A stretch of 64,000 nt of DNA from the NCBI GenBank assembly GCA_040772665.1, contig JAXGXT010000001.1, forward strand, positions 372,001 to 436,000. The letters run 5' to 3'. A program made the position numbers and the translations under genes. The notes beneath the pieces were generated by a model that made no database searches, had not been told where the DNA came from, and worked only from the letters and a program-made list of their open reading frames with translations. The DNA is from JAXGXT01 sp040772665. GTDB taxonomy: Bacteria > Bacillota > Clostridia > Lachnospirales > Anaerotignaceae. Below, in pieces: positions 17,192 to 26,474 of this stretch; within the stretch, counting starts at the first letter, position 1; each line of letters opens with the position of its first letter.

Positions 17192-17737
17192 TCAATTAAT
17201 CCTTTGTATCAGTGAAAGTATACGAAGTGCCGTATCGGCATCTTTTCCGCTTGCCCAAACAACATAAGGCCTAAGCCTGTTCCATTTGTCCCATTTAGGC
17301 TCAAGGGAAAGGCAAATATCTTCAATTTCATCAATTTTATTTAAAACTTCATTTTTTTCATAACGACCCATGCCGGCATTATCCCAAAAATATTTTCTGG
17401 CTTCATTAAAGTCCATTGTAACCTCAATTCCCGCCACACCTTCTTTAAGATAATATTCCCTAAGACCATCAGTGTTATAACCTTGATTTTTTATTATTTC
17501 AAGCCTTTTTATTATAGTTTCAATATTATATCTAAGGGCTTCACCATATTTTATATTGTTGTCATAGTGAGATATGACTTCAAGATTTTGCGAAAACCCT
17601 TCAATTTTATCAGCATATTTAAAAATCATGGCGTTAAACAATATTTCCAGCTTTTCCGTATCAAAAGAAAACCTTTTCCAAGTATCTTTTAAAGTCAATA
17701 AATCTTCATCAATTTCATACTTAAGCTGAAAATCCAT
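17192..17737 (-). CDS. Hypothetical protein, about 181 residues
   Basis: I do not recognise this family. The product is soluble, alpha-helical by appearance and rich in Asp, Glu, Lys and aromatic residues, with no cysteine and no membrane segment. It ends with a basic stretch KWNRLRPYVVWASGKDADTALR. The ATG at 17735-17737 is favoured over a GTG two codons earlier because AGGGTAGGT lies five bases upstream of it. A good sigma-A promoter (17819-17847) precedes it, and mtaB follows within 15 bases, so the two are probably cotranscribed. Confidence 0.7.
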   Translation of the reverse strand: MDFQLKYEIDEDLLTLKDTWKRFSFDTEKLEILFNAMIFKYADKIEGFSQNLEVISHYDNNIKYGEALRYNIETIIKRLEIIKNQGYNTDGLREYYLKEGVAGIEVTMDFNEARKYFWDNAGMGRYEKNEVLNKIDEIEDICLSLEPKWDKWNRLRPYVVWASGKDADTALRILSLIQRIN

Positions 17738-17818
17738 AAACACACCTACCCTTTTAAATATAGATGGAGCAAATGATAATAAACTTTAAAATTTTAAATT
17801 CGGCACTTATATCATTTA

Positions 17819-17847
17819 ATTATATCACATTTTATTTATATAAACAA
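17819..17847 (-). promoter_or_regulatory. Promoter for hypothetical gene and mtaB
   Basis: On the minus strand TTGTTT and TATAAT are spaced by 17 bases with TGTGA just before the -10. It starts immediately after the T tract of the upstream terminator. Confidence 0.6.
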
Positions 17848-17848
17848 T

Positions 17849-17930
17849 AAAAAAGGAGAAACCATAGGCATCAAGCCCCCAAGGGATGTTTCCCCGGGGA
17901 TTTAGCTTCATACCTACTTCTCTCCGTTTT
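17849..17930 (-). terminator. Long structured terminator after the TAXI-TRAP operon
   Basis: Read on the minus strand, about 70 bases fold into one long nested hairpin: GGAGA/TCTCC, then GTAGGTAT with ATGCCTAT, then AAGC with GCTT, then CCCC with GGGG at the apex. Six T residues follow. It lies about 70 bases past the permease stop. It is longer and more interrupted than an ordinary terminator and could include a structured RNA element. Confidence 0.7.
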
Positions 17931-17999
17931 AATATTGTTTAGATATGCCTATTTTTAAATAATACTTTTAAAACACCTGATAATCCTTTAAAACCTTAA

Positions 18000-19982
18000 T
18001 TAAGCTTTCATTCCTTTTGATTTATTAAACACTGTCTGTCTTAAAAGAACCAAACCAATTAAGCAAACTCCGATTATGTCAGTTAATAACCCGGGTATTA
18101 TAAGCGTTATTCCTCCTGCGATACAAAAAACTCTTTCATATGGCTTAAGAGGTGCAATCATAAATCCTTCCATTCCTGCGGCAACACCTGTCATTCCTAT
18201 AAGGGCTGATATAAGTATTCCTATTGCCTGAGTAAATGAACCTCCAACAAGAAGAAGGTCAGGGTTAAAAGCAAAAACATAAGGAATTATAAATGCCGCA
18301 ATGGCAATTCTTGTGGCATTAACAGCTGTTTTAAATGGGTCACTGTTGGCAATGGCACTTCCTGCATATGCCGCAAGTGCAACAGGAGGTGTGATGTCAG
18401 CAACAATTCCGAAATAGAAAACAAACATGTGCGCAGCAAGCATAGGTATTCCAAGCTTTATAACTATAGGCGCTGTTATGGTTGCCATTATGACATAATT
18501 GGCAGTTGTGGGAACTCCCATACCAAGAATGATACATGAAATCATTGTAAAGAAAAGGCCAATAATTGTAACCCCGCCTGAAAGAGCCAAAAGCCCTGTT
18601 GCAAGCTTAATTCCCAGGCCTGTAAGTGTAACAATTCCAACAATTATGCCTGCAATGGAACAAGCAACAGCTACGCCCAAAACATTTCTTGCTCCGTTTT
18701 CCAAGGCCTCAAAAAATGTAGCCACAGTCATCCTTGTGTCTTTTCTGAACATACTTACAACTATTGCCGTAATTATTGCATATACTGCACTCATAGAAGG
18801 TGTAAAACCTGTCATCATGCAATAAACAAGAACAACAAGAGGCAAAAGCAAATATCCTCTGGAAAACATAAGTGTAAAAAACTTAGGAACATCTTCTTTT
18901 TTAAGGCCTTCCAGACCAAGCTTTTTAGCTTCAAAATGCACCATAAGGAAAATCCCGGTAAAGTAAAGAAGTGCAGGCAAAATAGCCGCAATTACAATGT
19001 CTGAATAAGGAGTTCCTGTCATTTCAGCCATAAGAAAGGCCGCCGCACCCATTATAGGGGGCATAATCTGTCCGCCTGTTGATGCCGCCGCCTCAACAGC
19101 AGCTGCAAATTCAGGCTTGTATCCTGTTTTTTTCATCATAGGTATTGTAAAACTTCCGCTTCCAACGGTGTTTGCAACCGAGCTTCCGCTTATCATTCCC
19201 TGAAGAGCACTTGCGATAACCGCAACCTTTGCAGGGCCTCCTGTTGCCGCACCTGCAATGGAGTTTGCAACTTCAATAAAAAACCTTCCCACACCTGTTT
19301 TGTCCAAAAAGGCACCAAACATTATAAAAAGAACTATAAATGTTGAGCATACACCAAGGGGAGTTCCTATAACGCCCTCTGTTGTATAAAAAAGATGTGA
19401 AACTATTCTTCTTGAAGAAAACCCTGCCGCAAAAGCATAAATTATAAAACAAATTACAACAACAAGTATGGGTATCCCCACAACTCTTCTGCAAATTTCC
19501 ATAAGAATAAGTATTCCAATAATGCCTACAATCATGTCAAGCTGTGTTGCTCTTCCCGCTCTTGCCACAATTTCTTGAAAAAACACAATATAGTAAAAGA
19601 AACATCCTGCTCCTGTAAGACCAAGAATAAAGTCATACCACGGCACATAGTTAATTCTTTTTGCCGCTGTTTTTCTTGATGGGTAAAGCATATATGAAAT
19701 AAATACTATAAGTCCGATGAACGATGCCCTTCTTATTTGTTCAGGCAATGAACTAAATACATTCATCCAAAAAACATAAATAGAAAAAGCAATAAGCATA
19801 ACTCTTGTCACTGTGTGGGGTACACCTTTAAAGTGACGTGTATTGCTTTCCCTGTCAAATTCAGCAAGCACTTGCTTCATTCTTTCTTCATCTTCTTGAA
19901 TTATATGTTCTGTGTTTTCTATATCCATTTTTCTTTTTAATTCTTTTTCTTCCGCCGTTTTATTTTCCTTTAATTTAGACAT
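18000..19982 (-). CDS. TRAP transporter fused permease (TAXI type, DctQM fusion)
   Basis: This 660-residue membrane protein is a TRAP permease in which the small (four-helix) and large (twelve-helix) subunits are fused, the form that partners TAXI-type binding proteins. About 60 hydrophilic residues precede the first helix. Characteristic segments include GGPAKVAVIASALQGMISGS, ASTGGQIMPPIMGAAAF and MGVPTTANYVIMA. It uses an ion gradient to import a small, usually carboxylated, solute such as glutamate or a dicarboxylate; the substrate here is unknown. It follows the DUF1850 gene by 11 bases. Confidence 0.92.
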   Translation of the reverse strand: MSKLKENKTAEEKELKRKMDIENTEHIIQEDEERMKQVLAEFDRESNTRHFKGVPHTVTRVMLIAFSIYVFWMNVFSSLPEQIRRASFIGLIVFISYMLYPSRKTAAKRINYVPWYDFILGLTGAGCFFYYIVFFQEIVARAGRATQLDMIVGIIGILILMEICRRVVGIPILVVVICFIIYAFAAGFSSRRIVSHLFYTTEGVIGTPLGVCSTFIVLFIMFGAFLDKTGVGRFFIEVANSIAGAATGGPAKVAVIASALQGMISGSSVANTVGSGSFTIPMMKKTGYKPEFAAAVEAAASTGGQIMPPIMGAAAFLMAEMTGTPYSDIVIAAILPALLYFTGIFLMVHFEAKKLGLEGLKKEDVPKFFTLMFSRGYLLLPLVVLVYCMMTGFTPSMSAVYAIITAIVVSMFRKDTRMTVATFFEALENGARNVLGVAVACSIAGIIVGIVTLTGLGIKLATGLLALSGGVTIIGLFFTMISCIILGMGVPTTANYVIMATITAPIVIKLGIPMLAAHMFVFYFGIVADITPPVALAAYAGSAIANSDPFKTAVNATRIAIAAFIIPYVFAFNPDLLLVGGSFTQAIGILISALIGMTGVAAGMEGFMIAPLKPYERVFCIAGGITLIIPGLLTDIIGVCLIGLVLLRQTVFNKSKGMKA

Positions 19983-19993
19983 ACACTTCCTCC

Positions 19994-20509
19994 TTAATCG
20001 GTTAAAAAAGCAAATATGCTCTGCTTCTTAAAAACAAATTTTACTGTGCTGTTTTTTCCGCACAATTTTGTCAAACTAAATTCCTTGCCGTTTATCTCAA
20101 ATATATGGTCGGAAACTGTTCCCACAATGTAAGATAAGTTCTCTATTTTTTTATCAATTCCTGAAACAAGCATCTGCCCATCCTTTGTGCGGGAAAGGGT
20201 TTGTCCTTTTTCAAGCTCTGTCAGAACACCTGCACCAAAGCTGCTGTATAAACAGCTTGTAAGATAAATTCCGTCTTCTTTAATTTCATAAGTCTCTTTA
20301 ATACTGTCTTTGTTTACAGAGTGTATAAAAGAAACTGAAAAAAAAGTTCCCGTATCTGCCTTTTCTTTAAAAAAGACTTCTTTTTTTGTTTTTTTATAAC
20401 CTGTTCCTTCAAGCACAAGTGAGGTTTTCACAGGGACAAACAATATAAACGCAATTATAGCCGCAACGGACAAAAGTGCCATTGCGGCTGTTCTATAACC
20501 TTTAAGCAT
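19994..20509 (-). CDS. DUF1850 domain protein of the TRAP operon
   Basis: This 171-residue protein has an N-terminal hydrophobic anchor (about 8-26) and an extracellular domain containing FSVSFIHSVNKDSIKETYEI, the DUF1850 signature as I recall it. Proteins of this family commonly sit between the TAXI binding protein and the fused permease, as here; their role is unknown. The gene lies 17 bases after the binding protein gene and 11 before the permease. Confidence 0.8.
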   Translation of the reverse strand: MLKGYRTAAMALLSVAAIIAFILFVPVKTSLVLEGTGYKKTKKEVFFKEKADTGTFFSVSFIHSVNKDSIKETYEIKEDGIYLTSCLYSSFGAGVLTELEKGQTLSRTKDGQMLVSGIDKKIENLSYIVGTVSDHIFEINGKEFSLTKLCGKNSTVKFVFKKQSIFAFLTD

Positions 20510-20526
20510 AAGTTTTAAGCCTTTGA

Positions 20527-21507
20527 TTATTCAGCAACTCCAACTTCTTTGAAATACTTTTCAGCACCTGGATGGAAAGGAACAGACACACCTTTCATAG
20601 CTTCGTTAACATCCATTTCAGCACCCTTTGCGTGGCCTCCTGCAATGTCTTCCTGTCCTTCAAAAAGAGCTTTTGTCATGTTATAAACAACTTCTTCAGA
20701 AAGGTCTTTGCTAACTATGAATGTAGCTTTAACAGCAACAGTGTTAATATCTTCTGTCATGCCGTTATATGTTGACTGAGGAATTACATATGCTGTATAA
20801 AAAGGCTGTTCAGCTATTATAGAATCCATTTCAGCTTTATCAATTCCCAAAACCTTGATTTTGTTTGTGCTTGAAAGCTCCATAACCGCAGTTGTAGGTA
20901 TCCCTGCTGTACAGAAAAACGCATCAATTTTATTATCTTTCATGGCATCTGAAGAATCACCAAAAGAAAGGTTTTGTTTTTGAATATCGTCAAAAGTAAT
21001 TCCGTATGCGTTTAAAATTTGCTTAGCATTAAATTCAACACCGCTTCCCGCATCTCCAACAGAAACTCTTTTGCCTTTAAGGTCTGCAATAGAGTCTATG
21101 CCTGATGAAGGGTCAGCAATAATTTGACATATTTCAGGATAAACAGCTGCCATGCTTAAAAAACCGTCTGTTTTCTCATTTTGGAAAAGTTCTGTTCCAT
21201 TATAAGCATAGTCCATAACGTCATTTTGAACAATTGCCATTTCAACTTCACCATCTGTTATAAGACCAACATTGGCCTTTGAAGCACCTGTTGACTGAAC
21301 GTCAAACTTATAACCTGTTTTTTCACCTAAAACCTGAGCAACAACTCCGCCAAAGGCATAGTATGTTCCTGATGTTCCTCCTGTTGCAAGTTTTATGTTT
21401 GTTTTTCCTGAACCGCCTTGAGAAGATGAAGCTCCACCTGAGCATGCGGTAAAAGTCATTGCAAGGGCAAGAAAGCCTGCTGCAAATGCTGTTATTTTCT
21501 TTTTCAT
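20527..21507 (-). CDS. TAXI family TRAP transporter substrate-binding lipoprotein
   Basis: This 326-residue lipoprotein has a signal peptide ending at TACSGG with the lipid-anchored Cys22. The mature domain shows IKLATGGTSGTYYAFGG, the TAXI hallmark (a GTYY near the N-terminus), and DGEVEMAIVQNDVMDYAYNG. It binds a solute outside the membrane and passes it to the fused permease at 18000. AGGAGGATTTTAAGT precedes the ATG. It is first in a three-gene operon with its own promoter. Confidence 0.93.
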   Translation of the reverse strand: MKKKITAFAAGFLALAMTFTACSGGASSSQGGSGKTNIKLATGGTSGTYYAFGGVVAQVLGEKTGYKFDVQSTGASKANVGLITDGEVEMAIVQNDVMDYAYNGTELFQNEKTDGFLSMAAVYPEICQIIADPSSGIDSIADLKGKRVSVGDAGSGVEFNAKQILNAYGITFDDIQKQNLSFGDSSDAMKDNKIDAFFCTAGIPTTAVMELSSTNKIKVLGIDKAEMDSIIAEQPFYTAYVIPQSTYNGMTEDINTVAVKATFIVSKDLSEEVVYNMTKALFEGQEDIAGGHAKGAEMDVNEAMKGVSVPFHPGAEKYFKEVGVAE

Positions 21508-21582
21508 ACTTAAAATCCTCCTAATTGGTTTTCACATTTAAAACACTGACAACACGTCTGTGTTTGATAATAGTCGGATATG

Positions 21583-21611
21583 ATTATATATTAAAATCAG
21601 TCAACTTTCAA
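21583..21611 (-). promoter_or_regulatory. Promoter of the TAXI-TRAP operon
   Basis: On the minus strand TTGAAA and TATAAT are separated by exactly 17 bases, 76 bases before the binding-protein start. Confidence 0.65.
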
Positions 21612-21880
21612 GAAAAACTTCTCTTCCTTGTAATTAATTTAAAAAATCAAGTTATAAACAAACCTTGGCCTTGTCCGAAGCCGCTTGCCTTTTAAAAAAC
21701 AATGCCAAAACCCTTAGCTAAAACCGTATCTGCAATTTAGAACGTGCCAAGAGAGAATGGCAAAGCCGCTTTTTCGTGAGTAAAAGTGCCAAACGGAAAG
21801 TTGTGGTTTACAAAGCAAAGCCCTTACACTGAAACCCTTGCAGTATATTAAGAACAGTGTTCACCAATGTCTTGCCTTTA
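21612..21880. other. Gap after the cobalamin operon with a repeat relic
   Basis: No coding sequence is recognised. Bases 21797-21819 match, on the opposite strand, the inner hairpin part of the modular repeat at 5732-5754 in about 20 of 23 positions, and a CCGCTTTTTC module lies nearby, so a decayed copy of that repeat may be here. No clear terminator for the cobalamin operon is visible. Confidence 0.45.
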
Positions 21881-22507
21881 TTAACATCCGCCTTTGTAAA
21901 GAAGTGCGTTAACAATTGCCGCCGCAACATTGCTTCCTCCTCGCCTGCCTTTTGCCACAATAAAAGGCACATCACACTCCATAATCATTTCCTTGCTTTC
22001 CACAACATTCACAAACCCCACAGGAACTCCTATAATAAGGGACGGCTTGATGGCTTCTTTCAATATAAGCTCTCGTAAAACAATAAGTGCGGTTGGTGCA
22101 TTGCCGATAACATATATTCCGTCTTTGTAAAGCTCTGCCGCCTTTTCCATGCTGGCAGCCGCCCTTGTTATGCCTTTTTCCTTGGCGGCACGTTCTATGT
22201 CCTCATCAGCCATAAAACACTCAACATTTCCGTTAAACTTTTTTAAAGCTTTTTTATTAATCCCTGACTTTACCATGTTTGTATCGGTTATAATTGTTGT
22301 GCCTTTTTCCAGTGCTAAAATTCCGCTCTTTACAGCATCTTTTGAAAACACCATGTTTTCGGCATATGAAAAATCAGCAGTGGTGTGTATAACCCTTTTG
22401 ACAATGGGCTTTATTTCCTCATCCAGCTCAACTGTCAGCTCGCTTTCAATAATTTCAAAACTTCGCCTTTCAATGTCCGAGGGCAAAACAAATTCAATTT
22501 TACTCAA
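21881..22507 (-). CDS. cbiC: Cobalt-precorrin-8 methylmutase
   Basis: This 208-residue enzyme moves the C11 methyl group to C12, turning cobalt-precorrin-8 into cobyrinate. The catalytic histidine lies in RVIHTTADFSYAENM, and GNAPTALIVL and GVPVGFVNVVESKE are the family segments near the substrate pocket. The length is standard. It is the last gene of the cobalamin operon and its start overlaps the btuR stop by four bases. Confidence 0.94.
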   Translation of the reverse strand: MSKIEFVLPSDIERRSFEIIESELTVELDEEIKPIVKRVIHTTADFSYAENMVFSKDAVKSGILALEKGTTIITDTNMVKSGINKKALKKFNGNVECFMADEDIERAAKEKGITRAAASMEKAAELYKDGIYVIGNAPTALIVLRELILKEAIKPSLIIGVPVGFVNVVESKEMIMECDVPFIVAKGRRGGSNVAAAIVNALLYKGGC

Positions 22508-23022
22508 AACTCAATTCCCTCCCTTGCTCCTACTCCTTCGTCAAAGGGATGCTTTATATTTTTGATTTCGCATACATAGTCTGCCTCTTCAATAAGCCAA
22601 AGCCTTGGATTTCTTCCCGTCATAACAACCTCTGTTCCTTCACTTCTGTTTAAAATAAGGCTTTTAAGCCTTTCTTCGTCAATAAGTCCAAAGTTAACTG
22701 CATGGGTAACTTCATCCAAAACAATTACCCCGCCGTTTTCAACAAACTTAAACCCCTCTTCCAAAATAGAATTATGAACCTTTGTAAGGTTGTCTTGAAC
22801 TTCTTTTGGCATATGTTTAAAAAAACCAAAGTCTTCTTCACTTCTTAAAACCTTTATGCCGTCAATCTTTTTTAAAATGTCTATTTCTCCTGTTTGAGAA
22901 CCTTTCATAAACTGAACAAAGGAAACCTTAAGCCCTCTGCCTGCCGCCCTAACAGAAAGTCCCACAGCCGCAGTTGTTTTTCCCTTGCCGTCACCGTAAT
23001 ATAAATGCACTAAACCTTTCAT
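22504..23022 (-). CDS. btuR: Cob(I)yrinic acid a,c-diamide adenosyltransferase
   Basis: This 172-residue ATP-dependent enzyme of the CobA/CobO/BtuR family attaches the adenosyl group to reduced cobalt. The P-loop is YYGDGKGKTTAAVGLSVRAAG in form, with GDGKGKTT as its core, followed by KVSFVQFMKG, VIVLDEVTHA and TEVVMTGRNPRLWL. It overlaps cbiP upstream and cbiC downstream by four bases each. Confidence 0.95.
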   Translation of the reverse strand: MKGLVHLYYGDGKGKTTAAVGLSVRAAGRGLKVSFVQFMKGSQTGEIDILKKIDGIKVLRSEEDFGFFKHMPKEVQDNLTKVHNSILEEGFKFVENGGVIVLDEVTHAVNFGLIDEERLKSLILNRSEGTEVVMTGRNPRLWLIEEADYVCEIKNIKHPFDEGVGAREGIEF

Positions 23023-24497
23023 CTTTTCACACCTATAATCTCATATATTTTTTCCATATCCATGTTTTTTCTTATACAGTCTGCTAAAATATCATATTGA
23101 TTTTCCTTATATTTTATATAATCAAAGCTTTCTGTTTCGGCTTCAATTTTATTTTTTTCACAAAGCCCGTCAAACAGTTTCTTTGCAATCTCTCCGTTGT
23201 CAAAAATCCCATGAACATAAGTGCCTGCAACATTTTTTAAACATGCCCCGTCATTTTTCTCGTTGATTAAGGAAAAACCCCTCCCCGAAACAATTGTTTT
23301 GCCCATATGAATTTCATAACCGCTAAACTCACAGTTGTTTAAAAATGAAAACTCATTGGAAACTTCGCCTATTCTGCCTTTAACCTGACGAGTTTCCTTT
23401 TCTTTGGAAAAAACAGTTTCAACAGGCAAAAGCCCCATTCCCTCTATTTCACCATAACCTTCCACCGCAAAAGGATCGCTTATTTTTTCTCCGAGCATTT
23501 GAAAACCGCCGCAAATTCCAAAAATAAGAACTCCTTCCATGGCATGATGTTTTATAAGCTTTTCCAAGCCTGTTTTTCTAAGCCATTTTAAATCCTCCAT
23601 TGTGCTTTTTGTTCCCGGAATAATAATAAGATGAGGACTTCCCAATTGAGATATATTTTTTACATATCTCACAGATACATTTTTCATTGACATAAGTGAA
23701 TTAAAATCCGTAAAATTACTGATTTTCGGAAGCTGTATAACAGCAATGTCTATTGCCCCTTGTTTTTTCTTTTTCTGCGAAAGGCTTAAGCTGTCTTCAT
23801 CGTCAATATCAACATCTATATAAGGAATTACCCCTAATATCTGTTTATTAACCTTGTCTTCAAGCATTTTTAAACCTGGTTTTAAAATTTCCTTATCTCC
23901 TCTGAACTTATTTATAATTACACCCTTAATTCTTTCTTTTTCATACTCTTCCAAAAGCTCCACAGTTCCGTAGAGCTGGGCAAAAACTCCTCCTCTGTCA
24001 ATATCCCCTGCTAAAAGAACAGGAGAGTCTGCAAGCTTTGCCATCCCCATATTAACAATGTCATCTGCTTTAAGGTTTATTTCGGCAGGGCTTCCCGCAC
24101 CTTCAATAACAATTATATCATACTCATTGCTTAAAGCATTAAAGCTTTCCATAATTTGAGGGATAAGGCTTTTTTTCATTTTAAAATAATCTGCCGCCGC
24201 CATTGAGCCAATGGGCTTACCCTGTAAAATAACCTGAGAACCCATATCGGTTGTAGGTTTAAGAAGTATGGGATTCATATTTACACAAGGCAAAACTCCT
24301 GCCGCCTCAGCCTGCATTGCCTGTGCCCGTCCTATTTCAAAGCCGTCTTTTGTCACAAAAGAGTTAAGCGCCATGTTTTGAGATTTAAAAGGGGCAACCT
24401 TAAAGCCGTCCTGTTTCATAACCCTTAAAAGCCCTGCAACAATAAAACTTTTTCCCGCACTGCTCATTGTTCCTTGAATCATTAAAGTTTTAGCCAT
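23019..24497 (-). CDS. cbiP: Cobyric acid synthase
   Basis: This 492-residue glutamine-dependent amidotransferase amidates the b, d, e and g carboxylates of adenosylcobyrinate diamide. The N-terminal ATP-binding domain has QGTMSSAGKSFI, and the C-terminal class I glutaminase domain has the nucleophile Cys in IFGICGGFQMLG and the His in GTYVHGIFDN. The length is normal. It overlaps cobD by eight bases and btuR by four. Confidence 0.95.
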   Translation of the reverse strand: MAKTLMIQGTMSSAGKSFIVAGLLRVMKQDGFKVAPFKSQNMALNSFVTKDGFEIGRAQAMQAEAAGVLPCVNMNPILLKPTTDMGSQVILQGKPIGSMAAADYFKMKKSLIPQIMESFNALSNEYDIIVIEGAGSPAEINLKADDIVNMGMAKLADSPVLLAGDIDRGGVFAQLYGTVELLEEYEKERIKGVIINKFRGDKEILKPGLKMLEDKVNKQILGVIPYIDVDIDDEDSLSLSQKKKKQGAIDIAVIQLPKISNFTDFNSLMSMKNVSVRYVKNISQLGSPHLIIIPGTKSTMEDLKWLRKTGLEKLIKHHAMEGVLIFGICGGFQMLGEKISDPFAVEGYGEIEGMGLLPVETVFSKEKETRQVKGRIGEVSNEFSFLNNCEFSGYEIHMGKTIVSGRGFSLINEKNDGACLKNVAGTYVHGIFDNGEIAKKLFDGLCEKNKIEAETESFDYIKYKENQYDILADCIRKNMDMEKIYEIIGVKR

Positions 24498-25521
24498 TTT
24501 TTTGCTCCTTAATGCTTTCCAAAGCTTTAATAAGTCTTATGTTTTCATGGGTTGTTTTAACTGCAATTCTGTAAAAACCCTTTTTAAGCCCTGTAAAATT
24601 TCCGCAGTCACGAACAACAATGTCGTGTTCATAAAGCTTTTCATATAAATCTTTCTCCGCTTTGAAAAATATATAGTTAGCATCAAAACCGTATATTTTT
24701 TCAACAAAAGGCGAAAGGTTTTTAAGCAGAAATATCTTTTCTTGATTTATAAATTTTTGTGTCTTTATTAAAAACTCATTGTCTTTTGCAGCTTTAACTC
24801 CTGCGCATTGGGCAACAACAGAAACACTCCAAGGCTGAATGCAGGTTCTTATTTTTTTTAAAACATTAACGTCATTATAAATTCCATATCCAAGCCTTAA
24901 CCCTGCCATGGAATACATTTTTGTAAAAGCCTTTAATATAAACACCCCTTTGTTTTTAAGGGAATAATTTTCGCCGTTTTCAACAAAATCATTAAAACAT
25001 TCATCAACTGCCATAAAAATATTATTCTTTTTACATCTTTTGACTATTTTTTCCATCAATTCCAAATCAATCAATTTTCCTGTCGGATTGTTGGGATTGC
25101 AGATAAAAATTATATCTGTTTCTTTTGTAAGCAATTCTAAATAATCTTCTTCTATACAAAAGTTGTTTTCTTCTTTTAATACATAATTTTCAACTTCACA
25201 TCCGCACACTGAAAGAGCCTGTCTGTATTCCTCAAAAGACGGACAAATCAAAACAGCCTTTTTAGGTTTAAGAGCAAATGCAATGGCAAAAATAAGCTCT
25301 GCCGCACCGTTTGTACAGATTATATTGCTTTTGTCAACACCTTCCCTTTCGGCAATCGCTTCCGCAAGCTCACTGTAATTAACATCAGGATATACGTTTG
25401 CAATATCAACTGCCTCCTTTGCCGCCTTTGCAACAAACTCAGGCATACCAAGAGGATTTAAGTTTGCCGAAAAATCAAGTTTATTCTTATTTGTATAAAC
25501 ATCTCCGCCATGCTTATGCAT
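24490..25521 (-). CDS. cobD: Threonine-phosphate decarboxylase (PLP-dependent)
   Basis: This 343-residue fold-type I aminotransferase relative makes (R)-1-amino-2-propanol phosphate, the linker of the nucleotide loop. It opens HGGDVY and LDFSANLNPLG, typical of CobD. The PLP lysine lies in LKAFTKMYSMAGLRLGYG, after CNPNNPTG and VDECFNDF. Histidinol-phosphate aminotransferase is the main alternative, but the N-terminus and operon position favour CobD. The ATG at 25519-25521 has AAAGGAG five bases upstream; a longer frame starting 11 codons earlier lacks this. It lies 11 bases after cbiB. Confidence 0.9.
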   Translation of the reverse strand: MHKHGGDVYTNKNKLDFSANLNPLGMPEFVAKAAKEAVDIANVYPDVNYSELAEAIAEREGVDKSNIICTNGAAELIFAIAFALKPKKAVLICPSFEEYRQALSVCGCEVENYVLKEENNFCIEEDYLELLTKETDIIFICNPNNPTGKLIDLELMEKIVKRCKKNNIFMAVDECFNDFVENGENYSLKNKGVFILKAFTKMYSMAGLRLGYGIYNDVNVLKKIRTCIQPWSVSVVAQCAGVKAAKDNEFLIKTQKFINQEKIFLLKNLSPFVEKIYGFDANYIFFKAEKDLYEKLYEHDIVVRDCGNFTGLKKGFYRIAVKTTHENIRLIKALESIKEQKNG

Positions 25522-25532
25522 AATTTCTCCTT

Positions 25533-26474
25533 TCAAAAAATACCGATAATACACACAATTCCCATCATTAAAAATGTTGCTCCATACATAAGCCTGTTTG
25601 CTGAAATAATATCTTTGTTTTCAACCTCTCTAAAAAAATCGCCTATTGTTTGTTTTTTATAAAGCTTTTCAAAATACCATGCATCGCCACCAAGGATAAT
25701 TCCTAAAGCACCTGCACATGCCGCCTCGGTTTGTGCTGAATTAGGACTTTTATGGTTAAGCCTGTCCCTTTTAAAAATCCGCCATGAGTTTTTTCCGTCA
25801 AGTCCTAAAAGAAAAGCCGAAACAACAATTAAAACACCTGAAAGCCTTGAGGGTATAAAATTTATAAAATCATCAAACCTTGCCGCCGCTTTTCCAAAGT
25901 CTATATATTCTTGGTTTTTATAGCCTATCATGCTGTCCATGGTGTTTACAGCCTTATAAAAATATCCAAAAACTCCGCCGCCTATAACCATATAAAAAAT
26001 GGGAGCAATAACACCGTCGGAGGTGTTTTCTGAAACAGTTTCAACAGCGGCCTTTATAATTCCCTCTTTTGTTAAGTTTTTTGTATCTCTGCCAACAATC
26101 ATGCCTACAGAAGTTCTTGCCAAATCCAAATCCTTATTTTCAAGGGCATAATACACTTTCATACTTTCCTTTTCAAGGCCCTTTGCCGCAAGACATTGCC
26201 AGCACATTATACTTTCTGCCAAAACACCTGCTGTCACATTAATTTTGTATAGTAAAGTAAGTATTATTAAGGGTATGACAGTAAAAATCAAAATAATCAA
26301 AACAACAAGAACTCTCCCTGCCAGTATGTCATTTTTAATGTTTTTTCTTAAAAAGCTTTCACTTTTTTTTATAACCTTTCCCATAAGCACAACAATATGA
26401 GGAAAATTATAAGGGTCGCCAAAAATCAAATCCATGAAAAACCCTATTAAAAGAGGCAAAATAAATCTTGTCAT
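25533..26474 (-). CDS. cbiB: Adenosylcobinamide-phosphate synthase
   Basis: This 313-residue membrane protein joins adenosylcobyrate with aminopropanol (phosphate). It carries the CbiB blocks DLIFGDPYNFPHIVVLMG, SENTSDGVIAPIFYMVIGG, YKAVNTMDSMIGYKN and SPNSAQTEAACAGALG. Several transmembrane helices place it in the cytoplasmic membrane. Its start overlaps the upstream phosphatase stop by four bases. Confidence 0.95.
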   Translation of the reverse strand: MTRFILPLLIGFFMDLIFGDPYNFPHIVVLMGKVIKKSESFLRKNIKNDILAGRVLVVLIILIFTVIPLIILTLLYKINVTAGVLAESIMCWQCLAAKGLEKESMKVYYALENKDLDLARTSVGMIVGRDTKNLTKEGIIKAAVETVSENTSDGVIAPIFYMVIGGGVFGYFYKAVNTMDSMIGYKNQEYIDFGKAAARFDDFINFIPSRLSGVLIVVSAFLLGLDGKNSWRIFKRDRLNHKSPNSAQTEAACAGALGIILGGDAWYFEKLYKKQTIGDFFREVENKDIISANRLMYGATFLMMGIVCIIGIF

